Assembly: GCF_900107205.1 (NCBI RefSeq)
Contig: NZ_FNPC01000001.1
Coordinates: 279,213-343,212 of the forward strand
Reading direction: 5' to 3'
Length of the DNA: 64,000 nt
Source of the DNA: Halopenitus persicus
GTDB lineage: Archaea > Halobacteriota > Halobacteria > Halobacteriales > Haloferacaceae
This document shows, piece by piece, positions 42,209-51,924 of this stretch (position 1 is the stretch's first letter; the number at the start of each line of letters is the position of its first letter). The position numbers were made by a program, and so were the translations under genes. The notes below the pieces were generated by a model that made no database searches, was not told where the DNA came from, and worked only from the letters and a program-made list of their open reading frames with translations.

Positions 42209-42703
42209 ATGGATGCGGACGCCGACGGGGACGCGGGACCGAGCACGGCGACGGTCGGGGGCCCCCACGTCGAACGGACGCCCGGCGTGGCGCTGTTCGT
42301 CGACGGGCCGAACGTCCTGCGCGATGAGTTCGACGTTGACCTGGACGACGTCCGGGCGGCGGCCGCCGCCGAGGGGGCGCTCGTGACCGCCCGCCTGTAC
42401 CTCGACGAGCACGCGACGCCGGGGCTGATCCAGGCGGCGGAGGCGCGCGGCTACGAGGTCGTCATCACCTCCGGCGACGTCGACGTGAAGCTGGCCGTCG
42501 ACGCCACGCGGTTCGCCGCCGAGGGCCGGATGACGACCCTCGCGATCGCCTCCCGCGACACCGACTTCAAGCCGGTCGTGGAGACGGCAAACGGCTACGG
42601 CGTGCGCACGGTGGCGATCGCGCCCGGCGAGTTCGGGCGGTCGGACGCCCTCCGGAACGCCGCGACCGACTCGGTCACCCTCGACGGCGACCTCGTGGAG
42701 TGA
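42209..42703 (+). CDS. NYN-domain (PIN-like) putative ribonuclease
   Basis: 164 residues. The acidic active-site set is visible: first strand VALFVDGPNVLRDEF, middle SGDVDVKLAVDATRFA, later ASRDTDFKPVVETANGYG. This is the LabA/NYN fold, which carries metal-dependent ribonucleases related to PIN domains. The first 25 residues are a low-complexity acidic extension. It stands alone, so it is probably an RNA-processing enzyme, not a toxin. Substrate unknown. Confidence 0.88.
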   Translation: MDADADGDAGPSTATVGGPHVERTPGVALFVDGPNVLRDEFDVDLDDVRAAAAAEGALVTARLYLDEHATPGLIQAAEARGYEVVITSGDVDVKLAVDATRFAAEGRMTTLAIASRDTDFKPVVETANGYGVRTVAIAPGEFGRSDALRNAATDSVTLDGDLVE

Positions 42704-42810
42704 CGCCGTTGGCCGTGTCGATCGTTCATAATTGATCGATCGGAAAGAATTGATCCATCACGAACGTTTATTACTAACTGGGGCGTTCGGTTCGATGATG
42801 GCATCCGTAG

Positions 42811-43038
42811 TACACGGCTGACCCGCGACCCGAGACCGACGGCATCGCTTCGGCCCCGACGACCACGCCGCTGGACGCGGACCGATCCTCCCGCGACCGA
42901 CCCGCGGATCCGCTCGCGGCGGTTCCGGCGACGTTCGACGCGACCGACCGGCGTCGGTTGCCGAACACGATCGACGCCGAGAACGCGTTCGCGGGCGACC
43001 TCGGCGGCGACGGCACCTGGAGGGCCGAGCCACGATAG
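42811..43038 (+). pseudogene. Possible gene remnant without start codon
   Basis: 75 codons (PTTTPLDADRSSRDRPADPL, then TIDAENAFAGDLGGDGTWRA) read in one frame between two stops, with the GC third-position bias of real haloarchaeal genes but no ATG, GTG or TTG at a sensible place. It may be the end of a decayed gene. No homologue is recognised, so this rests only on composition. Confidence 0.3.
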
Positions 43039-43098
43039 GCGCGATCATCCGGTCGGTCCCTCACGTCCCGCCCCTCGGGCGGGCTGTTCCTCGTTCAT

Positions 43099-43160
43099 GA
43101 TGCGACGCTCGTTCGTGATGCGACGCTCGTTCGTGATGCGACGCTCGTTCGTGATGCGAC
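43099..43160. repeat. 18-bp tandem repeat, three copies plus partial
   Basis: GATGCGACGCTCGTTCGT at 43099-43116, 43117-43134 and 43135-43152, then GATGCGAC. Copies are identical and 18 bases long. It is located downstream of the gene remnant. Confidence 0.92.
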
Positions 43161-43382
43161 GTGTTCGGTTCCGCGAGCTGCGGCCGGCGCCGCCGTGAAG
43201 CAGCGTTTAACACCCGGCCGGTCCTATCGATTCCCGGCCGATGACGATCCACCGCTCCGAGCCGGCTCGGCACCGGCGACGACGAGCCCTATGAGTGCCG
43301 AGGCCTCTTCACCTCCAGAGATCATCCGCGCACTACATCGGTCAAACACGGATTTAAGACCATTGCCGAACAATTACGCGAT

Positions 43383-43634
43383 ATGGCTGCCGAGATCTCC
43401 GACCGGATTCGAGAGATCGCTGAAACTCGCGGCCTTCCGGAGTCCGAAGTGTTCGAACGCGCACTCGAACGTGGTCTCGACGACCTGTGGGAGGACCTCG
43501 TACTCGCGCAGTACCTCGATGGGGACCGCGACCGCGAGGAGGCCATCGAGCACGTCGGCCGGACGAAAGTCGAGCGGGCGGAACGAGAGCGTGAGGTCGT
43601 CGCGAGAGATGCCGACTGGGGTTTGAACGCGTGA
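43383..43634 (+). CDS. Antitoxin-like ribbon-helix-helix protein without toxin partner
   Basis: 83 residues. The N-terminal DRIREIAETRGLPESEVFER resembles a ribbon-helix-helix start, followed by acidic helices (EREVVARDADWGL). Such proteins in haloarchaea are usually followed by a PIN or RelE-type toxin gene. Here no toxin frame follows, and the next 370 bases are gene-free. It is therefore an orphan, perhaps a decayed toxin-antitoxin unit. The ATG at 43383 is the first in frame and fits the domain. Confidence 0.65.
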   Translation: MAAEISDRIREIAETRGLPESEVFERALERGLDDLWEDLVLAQYLDGDRDREEAIEHVGRTKVERAEREREVVARDADWGLNA

Positions 43635-44007
43635 CGGGTTGCGTGGCGGTTCATCATTGCGGAACGAGTGGACTCCATCGGCGCACTACGCACGTTCACG
43701 AGCCGTGAGTGCCGAGGCCGACGACTATCGGGCCGCTGTTCATCCGATAACTTATAATTCCATAAACGGGTGATTTTCCGTGGCGATCTGGTTCAATTAG
43801 CGTCCGGGTTTGGGGAACCCGCCGACGCCTCATTGCCAGCTATCTTTTGATTCAGCTACACAAGTCGTTCTGAAACCAGTCTGTTCTGGCCATCGGGGTA
43901 TGATCGGGTACTCGCGATCTGAGGGAGATCGCCGATCGACCCGGGATGGTGTGAACTCCCCACGCGGAAGACGAACCTTCTTGTGTGATACGTCCGTATC
44001 ACGCGAT
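43635..44007. other. Intergenic stretch before toxin-antitoxin operon
   Basis: About 370 bases. No gene or RNA was recognised. The last part holds the palindromic operator of the following toxin-antitoxin pair. A small AT-rich patch lies near 43745-43800. Confidence 0.5.
43985..44002. promoter_or_regulatory. Palindromic operator of toxin-antitoxin operon
   Basis: GTGATACGTCCGTATCAC has perfect 8-base arms with a 2-base centre. It ends 5 bases before the antitoxin ATG. Type II antitoxins with ribbon-helix-helix domains bind such sites and repress their own operon, so this is the likely autoregulatory operator. Confidence 0.75.
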
Positions 44008-44286
44008 ATGAGCACTGACAGTAACACCGGGATCGACGGCGAAATGGAGAAGATCAACGTTCGGGTGCCACAGGCGCTCTTGGCCCAGATCGACGACGTG
44101 TGGGAGGAGCGTGGGTACGCGAACAAGTCCGAGTTCATCCGCGACGCGCTCCGCGACGCCGTTGAACCACCGACACAACTCTCCGAGGAAGCGCTCGCGC
44201 ACCTCGCCGAGAGTCGCAACCAGCGCGAACGAGACGAGACGGTATCGCAGGCAGACGTGAAAGAACGACTCGGCATCGATGACTGA
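44008..44286 (+). CDS. Type II antitoxin, ribbon-helix-helix family
   Basis: 92 residues. The RHH domain lies at about 14-50: EKINVRVPQALLAQIDDVWE, then GYANKSEFIRDALRDAV. The acidic C-terminal tail (QSEEALAHLAESRNQRERDE-like segment) is the part that neutralises the toxin. The ATG at 44008, right after the palindrome, is the correct start; a longer open frame upstream would read through the operator. Its stop overlaps the toxin gene by 8 bases. Confidence 0.9.
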   Translation: MSTDSNTGIDGEMEKINVRVPQALLAQIDDVWEERGYANKSEFIRDALRDAVEPPTQLSEEALAHLAESRNQRERDETVSQADVKERLGIDD

Positions 44287-44542
44287 GGTCGAGTGGACGC
44301 CGAAGGCACTCGACCTGCTCGACGGACTCGACGCCGAGCCACAGAAACGGCTCGTCTCGAAACTCGACGAAGCGAAAGACTGGACCTCCCACCGACTGGA
44401 GAAACTAACTGGCTATCCCTACTACAAACTCCGGGCCGGCGACTACCGCGCGATCATCACGTGGGATCGAGAGGACGACCGCCTGGTCGTCGAAGCCGTT
44501 GGACATCGCCGGAACATCTACGACCGGCACCTCCCGCCGTGA
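44279..44542 (+). CDS. Type II toxin, RelE/ParE family
   Basis: 87 residues of the RelE fold. It begins VEWTPKALDLLDGLDAEPQK, continues DWTSHRLEKLTGYPYYKLRA, and has the conserved core GDYRAIITWDREDDRLVVEA followed by GHRRNIYD. RelE proteins cut mRNA on ribosomes, while ParE acts on gyrase; the C-terminal Arg/Tyr-rich segment favours the RelE side. It overlaps the antitoxin gene. Confidence 0.92.
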   Translation: MTEVEWTPKALDLLDGLDAEPQKRLVSKLDEAKDWTSHRLEKLTGYPYYKLRAGDYRAIITWDREDDRLVVEAVGHRRNIYDRHLPP

Positions 44543-45029
44543 GAGATTAGATAGTATAAATAATGATATGATTGCATTACTTTAGAAGTTATTATATTTT
44601 AACCGTTGCGTTCATCAGTGCCGTGAAGGGCTCGGAGACGTATCCGTGACCGATCACCGCCAGCGAAGTTATCCGGTTTGAACGCGTTTCTGCTCGTTTT
44701 TGGACTGATAATACCGATTGGTTCGAGTATCGCTGGTCGGATGTCAGTCTTTCTCTCCGATATCCGCGATACTGCGAGCCGCCTTCCGTCGGCTGTCGAC
44801 CCGTCGGTGCGGTCCGGATGGATCGTCGATCGACTATGCTCGGAATACATTTCAAATATAAAAATACTATTTATATTTTATACAATATACACCAACTCGT
44901 GGATGAACGGGGTCGTTGCCGCTCATCGTCGCCACGACGTCTCGATGTGGTCCGGAACACGAACGCGACCGGCGAGGACGGCGCCCGTTGTGACCTTCCG
45001 CCGGCCACCGGTCGCCCGTCTCTTGGACC
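44543..45029. other. Intergenic stretch, no gene recognised
   Basis: About 490 bases between the toxin gene and the M20 hydrolase stop. It includes AT-rich blocks (44550-44600 and 44850-44900) around a GC-richer centre. Overlapping short frames on both strands have inconsistent composition. Nothing was identified. Confidence 0.5.
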
Positions 45030-46313
45030 CTACGAGAGGAGCTGCAGGACGGACGCCGACAGCACCTCGACGCCGATCGGGAGGCACTCCTCGTCGACGT
45101 CGAACCGCGGGGTGTGATGGCCGCTCGGGTTGCTCGCGCCGATGCCGAGGTACGTCGCCGCGCCGCCGTTCTCGGAGACCGCCTGCATCAGGTACGTGGC
45201 GTCCTCGCTGGCGGCCAGGGCGTCGCGGCGCACCAGCGACAGGGAGTCGGACCGGTCGGTCACCGTCCCGCTCACGAGCTCCACGAGCTCCTCGTCGCAG
45301 TCCTGCCGGATCGACTCGCCGGTGAGCTCGATCTCGGCGGTACACTCGTGCATCTCGGCCGCCGCGTCGACGTACCGGCGGACGGCGTCGCGCATATACT
45401 CCATCAGCTCGGTCGACTCGCCGCGGACCTCGATCGACGCCGTGACCCGGTCGGCGATGACGTTCGCGGCGTTGTCCGAGCGGAGCTGTCCGACGTTCAC
45501 GCGCGTGTTCCCCTCCCGGTGGCGCGGGATCCCGTAGACGTTGTCGGCGGCCGCGATGAACGCCTGGACCGCGTTCCGCCCCTCGTTGGGGGCCAGCCCG
45601 GCGTGGGCCGACTCGCCCTCGAAGGTGACGGCCATCCGGGAGAGCGCCAGCGCCTCGTCGAGCCCGGCGACGACCGTTCCGACGGGGACGTCGAGCCCGA
45701 CGTGGGCGCCGAACAGATAGTCGACGTCGTCGATGTGGGGGCCCGAAGCCATCGCCTTGCCGCCGCCGAGCAGCTCCTCGGAGGGCTGGAAGAAGACCTT
45801 GAACGTCCCCTCGAAGTCGCTCTCGAGCACCGTCCGGAGAACCCCGAGCCCGAACGTGATGTGGGCGTCGTGCCCGCAGGCGTGCATATACCCCTCGTTC
45901 GTCGAGCGGAAGCCCTCGGCGACCGGCCGGTGGTCGTCGTCGGTCGATTCGGTGATCGGCAGCGCGTCGATGTCCACGCGCAGGCCGACGGTCGGGCCCT
46001 CGCCGTTCCGCACGACCGCGACGGCGCCGGTGTGGCCGCCCTCCAGCTGCTCGAGGAGGTCCGTCCGGTCGGTCTCGGCGGCGGCCCGCTCGTACCACTC
46101 CGCGAGGACGTCGTCGTCGGGGACGCCCAGCCGCTCGTCGGAATCGAGGGCGTCAGGTCCGACGTGGATCTCGTCGACGCCCAGCCGTTCCAGTTCCTCG
46201 ACGATCCGCACCGTCGTTCGGAACTCACACCACCCCGGCTCCGGGTTTCGGTGGAACTCGCGGCGCAATTCCGTCAACTCCGCGTCCGATGGGATCGTCG
46301 GTGTCGGTGTCAT
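45030..46313 (-). CDS. M20-family amidohydrolase (IAA-amino acid hydrolase/HipO-like)
   Basis: 427 residues. The first metal site is MHACGHDAHITFGLGVL, the catalytic and second metal site lies at FFQPSEELLGGGKAM, and FGAHVGLDVPVGTV follows. This is the aminoacylase/carboxypeptidase group acting on N-acyl or amide-linked amino acids. The start at the ATG 46313 (MTPTPTIPSDAEL) is used because the longer frame begins with TTG. It follows the two membrane proteins on the same strand (51 bases), so hydrolase and permease likely form one operon taking up and cleaving an amino-acid conjugate or peptide. Confidence 0.9.
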   Translation of the reverse strand: MTPTPTIPSDAELTELRREFHRNPEPGWCEFRTTVRIVEELERLGVDEIHVGPDALDSDERLGVPDDDVLAEWYERAAAETDRTDLLEQLEGGHTGAVAVVRNGEGPTVGLRVDIDALPITESTDDDHRPVAEGFRSTNEGYMHACGHDAHITFGLGVLRTVLESDFEGTFKVFFQPSEELLGGGKAMASGPHIDDVDYLFGAHVGLDVPVGTVVAGLDEALALSRMAVTFEGESAHAGLAPNEGRNAVQAFIAAADNVYGIPRHREGNTRVNVGQLRSDNAANVIADRVTASIEVRGESTELMEYMRDAVRRYVDAAAEMHECTAEIELTGESIRQDCDEELVELVSGTVTDRSDSLSLVRRDALAASEDATYLMQAVSENGGAATYLGIGASNPSGHHTPRFDVDEECLPIGVEVLSASVLQLLS

Positions 46314-46364
46314 GGTGGTCCGATGGTCTCCGTTTCCCGTCAACGTTCTTGATTGTTGCTCCTT

Positions 46365-47111
46365 TCAGGCGTCCTCGGGCGCCTCGATCATCCCCTGCTC
46401 CCACATCCACCGGGCGATCAGGATCGTTCCGAAGACGGAGACGATGATCACCACGTATAGCGGGTAGCCCGGGAGGAAGTTGAGGAGTCCCTGTTCCAAC
46501 AGCAGCGTCATCGCCAGCGCGAGCACGAACCCGACGCCGGCAACCTTCGGGTAATCGCGCCCGAACTGGGCGAAGATCGCCCCGAACACCGCGGGGACGA
46601 GGTACGATTCGAGCGCGTTCTGCCACAGGCCGGGCAGCGCCTGGAACGCGGACACGAGGGCGAACGCGCCCACGCCCAGAAGCGTCGTGTTCACGCCGAT
46701 CGACGCGGCGATCGCGATCGTCGAGATGATGCTGCCCTTCGGCGTGCCGGTCTGGACGTCCGCGCTCTCCTGGGCCGCGGCGGCGCAGGGCAGCCGGAGG
46801 TTCGAGATGTTCCCGGAGAGGAACGCCATATACGTGCCCGGGATCCCCAGCACGGGGTAGTAGGAGATCGGCTCGACGAACCAGAAGATGCCGAACGTCG
46901 CCGCCACCGAGACGAACGCCCCGACGATCGCCTGCGTCGGCGGCAGGATGTCGAAGACGGTGAGGAGGACGACCGCGGGCCCCAGCGAGAGCAGCACCGC
47001 GAGGAGGTTCGTCACTCGCCCCCACCTGTTGATGTACGGGATGAAGCTGTCCTGGTAGACGTCGGACCCGGCGCCGGAGCCGCCGACTGCGGATGCGTCG
47101 TTCCCCGACAT
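46365..47111 (-). CDS. Permease subunit, small polytopic membrane protein
   Basis: 248 residues with about six helices: LLAVLLSLGPAVVLLTVF, ATFGIFWFVEPISYYPVLG, AIAASIGVNTTLLGVGAF, YLVPAVFGAIFAQFG, VAGVGFVLALAMTLLL, LYVVIIVSVFGTILIARW. A PGTYMAFLSGNISNLRLP loop with a conserved look sits in the middle. It is followed by the hydrolase gene and preceded by a second membrane protein with one base between. The pair appears to be one transporter of a little-studied family. Substrate and mechanism unknown. Confidence 0.75.
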   Translation of the reverse strand: MSGNDASAVGGSGAGSDVYQDSFIPYINRWGRVTNLLAVLLSLGPAVVLLTVFDILPPTQAIVGAFVSVAATFGIFWFVEPISYYPVLGIPGTYMAFLSGNISNLRLPCAAAAQESADVQTGTPKGSIISTIAIAASIGVNTTLLGVGAFALVSAFQALPGLWQNALESYLVPAVFGAIFAQFGRDYPKVAGVGFVLALAMTLLLEQGLLNFLPGYPLYVVIIVSVFGTILIARWMWEQGMIEAPEDA

Positions 47112-47112
47112 C

Positions 47113-47862
47113 TTACCACCCAGTCCCCACGGTCACCTGCAGCGCCACGCCGACGAAGAGGCCGACGATCATCGAGACGCCGAGGGCCCACTCCCGTATC
47201 CATTGGACGTCCCGTTGGTCCGCGATCCGGAGGAGAAGCAGCATCGTGAGTCCCCCGACGGCGACCGACCCCGTCTCGGGGGTCCCCGCCGTGACCTCGC
47301 CGGTCAGGAAGTAGGCGAACGCTCCGAGCATCGCCGCGGAGCTGATGATCGGGATGAGCTTGTCCTTGCCGTTCCCCAGCTTCTGTCTCGCCTTCTCCAT
47401 GTGGGGCGTGCCGAGCGCCGAGACCAGCAGCCAGCCGGTGCCGCCCAGCGTCATCGACCAGACCGCGGTCGCGTACGCGGTCTCGGTGATGCCCTCGTCA
47501 CCGAGCCCGTAACCGAACTGGCTCACGCCCAGCTCGGCCGCCGGGAGCTCGAACGCGACCGACCCGATGACCGACAGACGCATCCAGGCGACCGGACCGC
47601 CGACGGTGGCGATCAGCGCCAACATTCCGACGAGCACGGCGACCGCGGGACCGATCGCCGAGATGAACCCGGTCTTGAAGCCGGATCGAAGCTGGTCGTC
47701 CGAGAGTCCCATCTCCTTGCCGTCCTGCCAGGCTCGTCGCAGAAAGATCGCCGCCTGCAACAGCACCACCGAGACGACGGGTATCGTGGAGAGCCACAAC
47801 CATCGACTGTTAGCGATATCCATATATGTCGGACCGATCGTTAAGAGTTCCTGCCATACCAT
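47113..47862 (-). CDS. DUF5058-like membrane protein, permease partner
   Basis: About 249 residues. The opening MDIANSRWLWLSTIPVVSVV and the segment RRAWQDGKEMGLSDDQLRSG match, from memory, the DUF5058 family found beside M20 peptidases. Several helices follow, with GDEGITETAYATAVWSMTLG in an exposed loop. The start was set at MVWQELLTIG (47862) because a TATA-like TTTATATA lies at 47893-47900, about 30 bases upstream; MDIANSRW (47823) is also possible. It is transcribed first of the three-gene unit. Confidence 0.72.
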   Translation of the reverse strand: MVWQELLTIGPTYMDIANSRWLWLSTIPVVSVVLLQAAIFLRRAWQDGKEMGLSDDQLRSGFKTGFISAIGPAVAVLVGMLALIATVGGPVAWMRLSVIGSVAFELPAAELGVSQFGYGLGDEGITETAYATAVWSMTLGGTGWLLVSALGTPHMEKARQKLGNGKDKLIPIISSAAMLGAFAYFLTGEVTAGTPETGSVAVGGLTMLLLLRIADQRDVQWIREWALGVSMIVGLFVGVALQVTVGTGW

Positions 47863-48067
47863 GGCTGGTACTGTCTCTCTCATTCCCATATATAAACCCA
47901 TCGGTAATGTACGTGTTCTCACACGTCACCGACGACCGGTGATGTACGGTCGCTCGGCGACCGTTCGTCGGCCCTCGTGAGCCACGGTCGACGGCGCGTT
48001 CGACGATGTGCCCGAATCCCCGAAACCGTAGGTTTCAATAGCGCTTCCCGCCAAATTACAGTTACTG

Positions 48068-48745
48068 GTGTACGAGTTGCTTCGATCCGTTCTGCTGGAC
48101 CCGTTCGCGATCATGAACTCCGTCGGGTTGGTCGCGTTCGCCCTGGTCGGCGCCGCGAAGGCGATCCGCGAGGAGTTCGACCTGTTCGGGATCACCGTCG
48201 TCGGCCTCGTCACGGCGTTCGTCGGGGGCGCGACCCGGGACGTCCTGGTCGGGCGGATCCCGCTCGCGCTCAGCTCGATGGGCGAGATCACCCTCGGAAT
48301 GGTCGGGGTGAGCCTCGCCGTCGCGCTCCATCTCGTGTTGGAGTCCCCCGACGACCATCCGATAACGGTGGTCTCAGACGCGATCGGGCTGGCGGCGTTC
48401 ACGACCGCGGGCGCCATCGTGGCCGTCGAGACGGGCGTGTCCAGTTTCGGCGTCGTCGCCATCGCCACGATCAACGCGGTCGGCGGCGGCGCGTTCGCCG
48501 ACATCCTGCTCGACCGGTCGCCGTTCATCCTGGTGACCGACTTCTACGCGAGCTGTGCCGTTTTGGGCGGGACCACCTACTGGCTCCTCGCCGTCGCGTT
48601 CGGCGCCGGGAGCGTCGCCGCCGCGCTGTGTGCGGCGGTCACCGTCGGAACCCGACTGTACGCGGTTCGGTTCGGATTGCACCTCCCGACCGCCCAGTCG
48701 GTCGGCGCGGCGGTCGACGGGCGGTTCGGCAACGGCTCGAAGTGA
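48068..48745 (+). CDS. TRIC/UPF0126-family cation channel-like membrane protein
   Basis: 225 residues from a GTG start, with seven hydrophobic segments arranged as two similar halves. The repeated motif GGATRDVLVGRIPL in the first half and GGGAFADILLDRSPF in the second are the glycine-rich GGxxRD elements of TRIC-like (UPF0126) channels. Homologues in archaea form potassium-conducting trimers. It is divergent from the permease/hydrolase unit. Confidence 0.9.
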   Translation: MYELLRSVLLDPFAIMNSVGLVAFALVGAAKAIREEFDLFGITVVGLVTAFVGGATRDVLVGRIPLALSSMGEITLGMVGVSLAVALHLVLESPDDHPITVVSDAIGLAAFTTAGAIVAVETGVSSFGVVAIATINAVGGGAFADILLDRSPFILVTDFYASCAVLGGTTYWLLAVAFGAGSVAAALCAAVTVGTRLYAVRFGLHLPTAQSVGAAVDGRFGNGSK

Positions 48746-48757
48746 GTGGAAAGTGAC

Positions 48758-48823
48758 CACGTTCCGACGGGACGCCGATCACGCTTCGACGGGACGCCAA
48801 CCACGTTCCGACGGGACCGCCGA
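48758..48823. repeat. 22-bp imperfect tandem repeat, three copies
   Basis: CACGTTCCGACGGGACGCC plus three variable bases at 48758-48779, 48780-48801 and 48802-48823, with two to three mismatches. Near 49005-49038 a shorter pair ACCAGCGGTTCAC is repeated just before the lipoamide dehydrogenase gene. Confidence 0.8.
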
Positions 48824-49043
48824 CCGCTCCAGGGGACTCCCCCTCGGCGCTCGATGAGAATTTATAAATCGGTTCGCGGATCACTGAGAAACGAACGATT
48901 CGCGGGAGTCCAGCTGCGGGCTCTCGCGTGTCTCCCCGCGTTATGACCGAACGACGGCGCAGCGTCCCGGATCACGGGCGGGGACTACGACCGAATCACG
49001 CGATCACCAGCGGTTCACACGACCACCAGCGGTTCACCAACCC

Positions 49044-50462
<1,419 letters not shown>

Positions 50463-50520
50463 GATAGCGTAGCGGTTCGATCGGTCGCGATCGAAGCATC
50501 CATCGAGGTACTCGACGTTC

Positions 50521-51792
50521 CTACCGCGTCAGTCCATCCTCGTCTCCGTCAGCGTCGTCCCCGTCGGAGTGGATCGCCGGCACGACGCGTTTGATGGCGT
50601 ATCCCGCCGCCTCGAGATCCGCGATGATCCGGTCGATCGCCGCGGTGCCGGGCGTCGTCATCCGGATGACCAGATCCGCGGTGCCGACGGGCAGCCCCTC
50701 CTCGGATCGGTCGTGGCGCACGCTTCGCACGTTCGTGTCGTGGTGGCCGACGATCTCGGCGACCTCGCCGAGCACGCCCGGCCGGTCGTCGATCCTGACC
50801 GTGAGCGTGACGAACTGCCGGCGGTCGACGAGCGCCCGCGTGAGGATGTCCTGCAGCGTCGCGACGTCGATGTTCCCGCCGCCGAGCACCGGCACCACGG
50901 TCTCGCCCCGACAGTCGACCGCCCCGGTGAGCAGCGGCGCGACGGCGGCCGCGGCGGCCCCCTCGACGAGTTGCTTCGTCCGCTCGAGCAGCCACAGCGT
51001 CGCCTGCGCGATCTCGGTGTCGGTGACCGTGACGACCTCGTCGACGTGGTCGTCGATGATCTCGAGCGTGAGATCCGAGACGCTCCCCGTCGCGATCCCG
51101 TCGGCGATCGTGTCCGGGGTCTCGTTCTCGACCGGCCGCCCCTTCCGCAGGCTTTGCGGCACCGTGGCGGCCGTCTCGGCCTGCACGCCGACGATCCGGA
51201 CGGAGTCGTCGATGGCCTTGACCGCGGTCGCGATCCCGCCGATCAGTCCGCCGCCGCCGATCGGGATCGTGAAGAGACTCATCTCGGGAACCTGTTCGAG
51301 CAGCTCCAGGCCGATCGTCCCCTGGCCGGCGACGACGTCGGGGTCGTCGTACGCGTGGACGAACTCGGTGTCCGTGTCCGCGGCCAGCGACCGGGCGGTC
51401 GCCATCGCGTCGGCGAAGGTGTCCCCCACGAGCCGGACGGTCGCGCCGTAGCCCTCGGTCGCGTCGACCTTCGCCTGCGGCGCCGTCTCCGGCATCACGA
51501 TCACCGACTCGAGCCCGAGCTCGGTCGCCGCGAACGCGACGCCCTGCGCGTGGTTGCCCGCGCTCGCCGCGACGACGCGGTCCGCGTCGCCGTCCGCGAT
51601 CCGGTGGATGGCGTTGAACGCGCCGCGAGGCTTGAACGACCCCGTCTTCTGGAGGTGCTCGCATTTCAACCGGACGTCCGCCCCGAGCCGGTCGCCCAGC
51701 GTCGAGCTCGTCTGGACGGGCGTCCGCCGGATGCCCGCGGCGTCGTCGATCCTGTCCTCGGCTGCCGTGATGTCCTCGATGGTGATGGTCAT
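50521..51792 (-). CDS. ilvA: Threonine ammonia-lyase (threonine dehydratase)
   Basis: 423 residues. The PLP-lysine is in KTGSFKPRGAFNAIHR, the phosphate-binding glycine loop is IPIGGGGLIGGIATAV, and the C-terminal quarter (about 320-410) is an ACT domain (VTLTVRIDDRPGVLGEVAEI) for feedback control. It makes 2-oxobutanoate and ammonia from threonine. The length matches the catabolic/short-tail type (one ACT domain). It is convergent with lpdA and downstream of the gcv operon on the same strand, with a 132-base gap. Confidence 0.92.
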   Translation of the reverse strand: MTITIEDITAAEDRIDDAAGIRRTPVQTSSTLGDRLGADVRLKCEHLQKTGSFKPRGAFNAIHRIADGDADRVVAASAGNHAQGVAFAATELGLESVIVMPETAPQAKVDATEGYGATVRLVGDTFADAMATARSLAADTDTEFVHAYDDPDVVAGQGTIGLELLEQVPEMSLFTIPIGGGGLIGGIATAVKAIDDSVRIVGVQAETAATVPQSLRKGRPVENETPDTIADGIATGSVSDLTLEIIDDHVDEVVTVTDTEIAQATLWLLERTKQLVEGAAAAAVAPLLTGAVDCRGETVVPVLGGGNIDVATLQDILTRALVDRRQFVTLTVRIDDRPGVLGEVAEIVGHHDTNVRSVRHDRSEEGLPVGTADLVIRMTTPGTAAIDRIIADLEAAGYAIKRVVPAIHSDGDDADGDEDGLTR

Positions 51793-51924
51793 TCGAATCG
51801 TGATGATATCGGGACGCGTGAGACGTCGAAGCGGTCAGTGGCTCGTTGAACGCCGATCCCGGCGACCGCGACGACGTCGTTGCGGTCGGCGTCGCCGCGG
51901 GCGCGGGAGGACGGGACCCGCGAA

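Larger units (their letters stand above)
42704..43382. other. Intergenic region with gene remnant and 18-bp repeat
   Basis: About 680 bases between the NYN gene and an antitoxin-like gene. It holds a start-less frame (42811-43038) with normal coding bias, the 18-bp array, and a short AT-rich promoter-like patch near 42750-42780. Nothing else was recognised. Confidence 0.5.
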
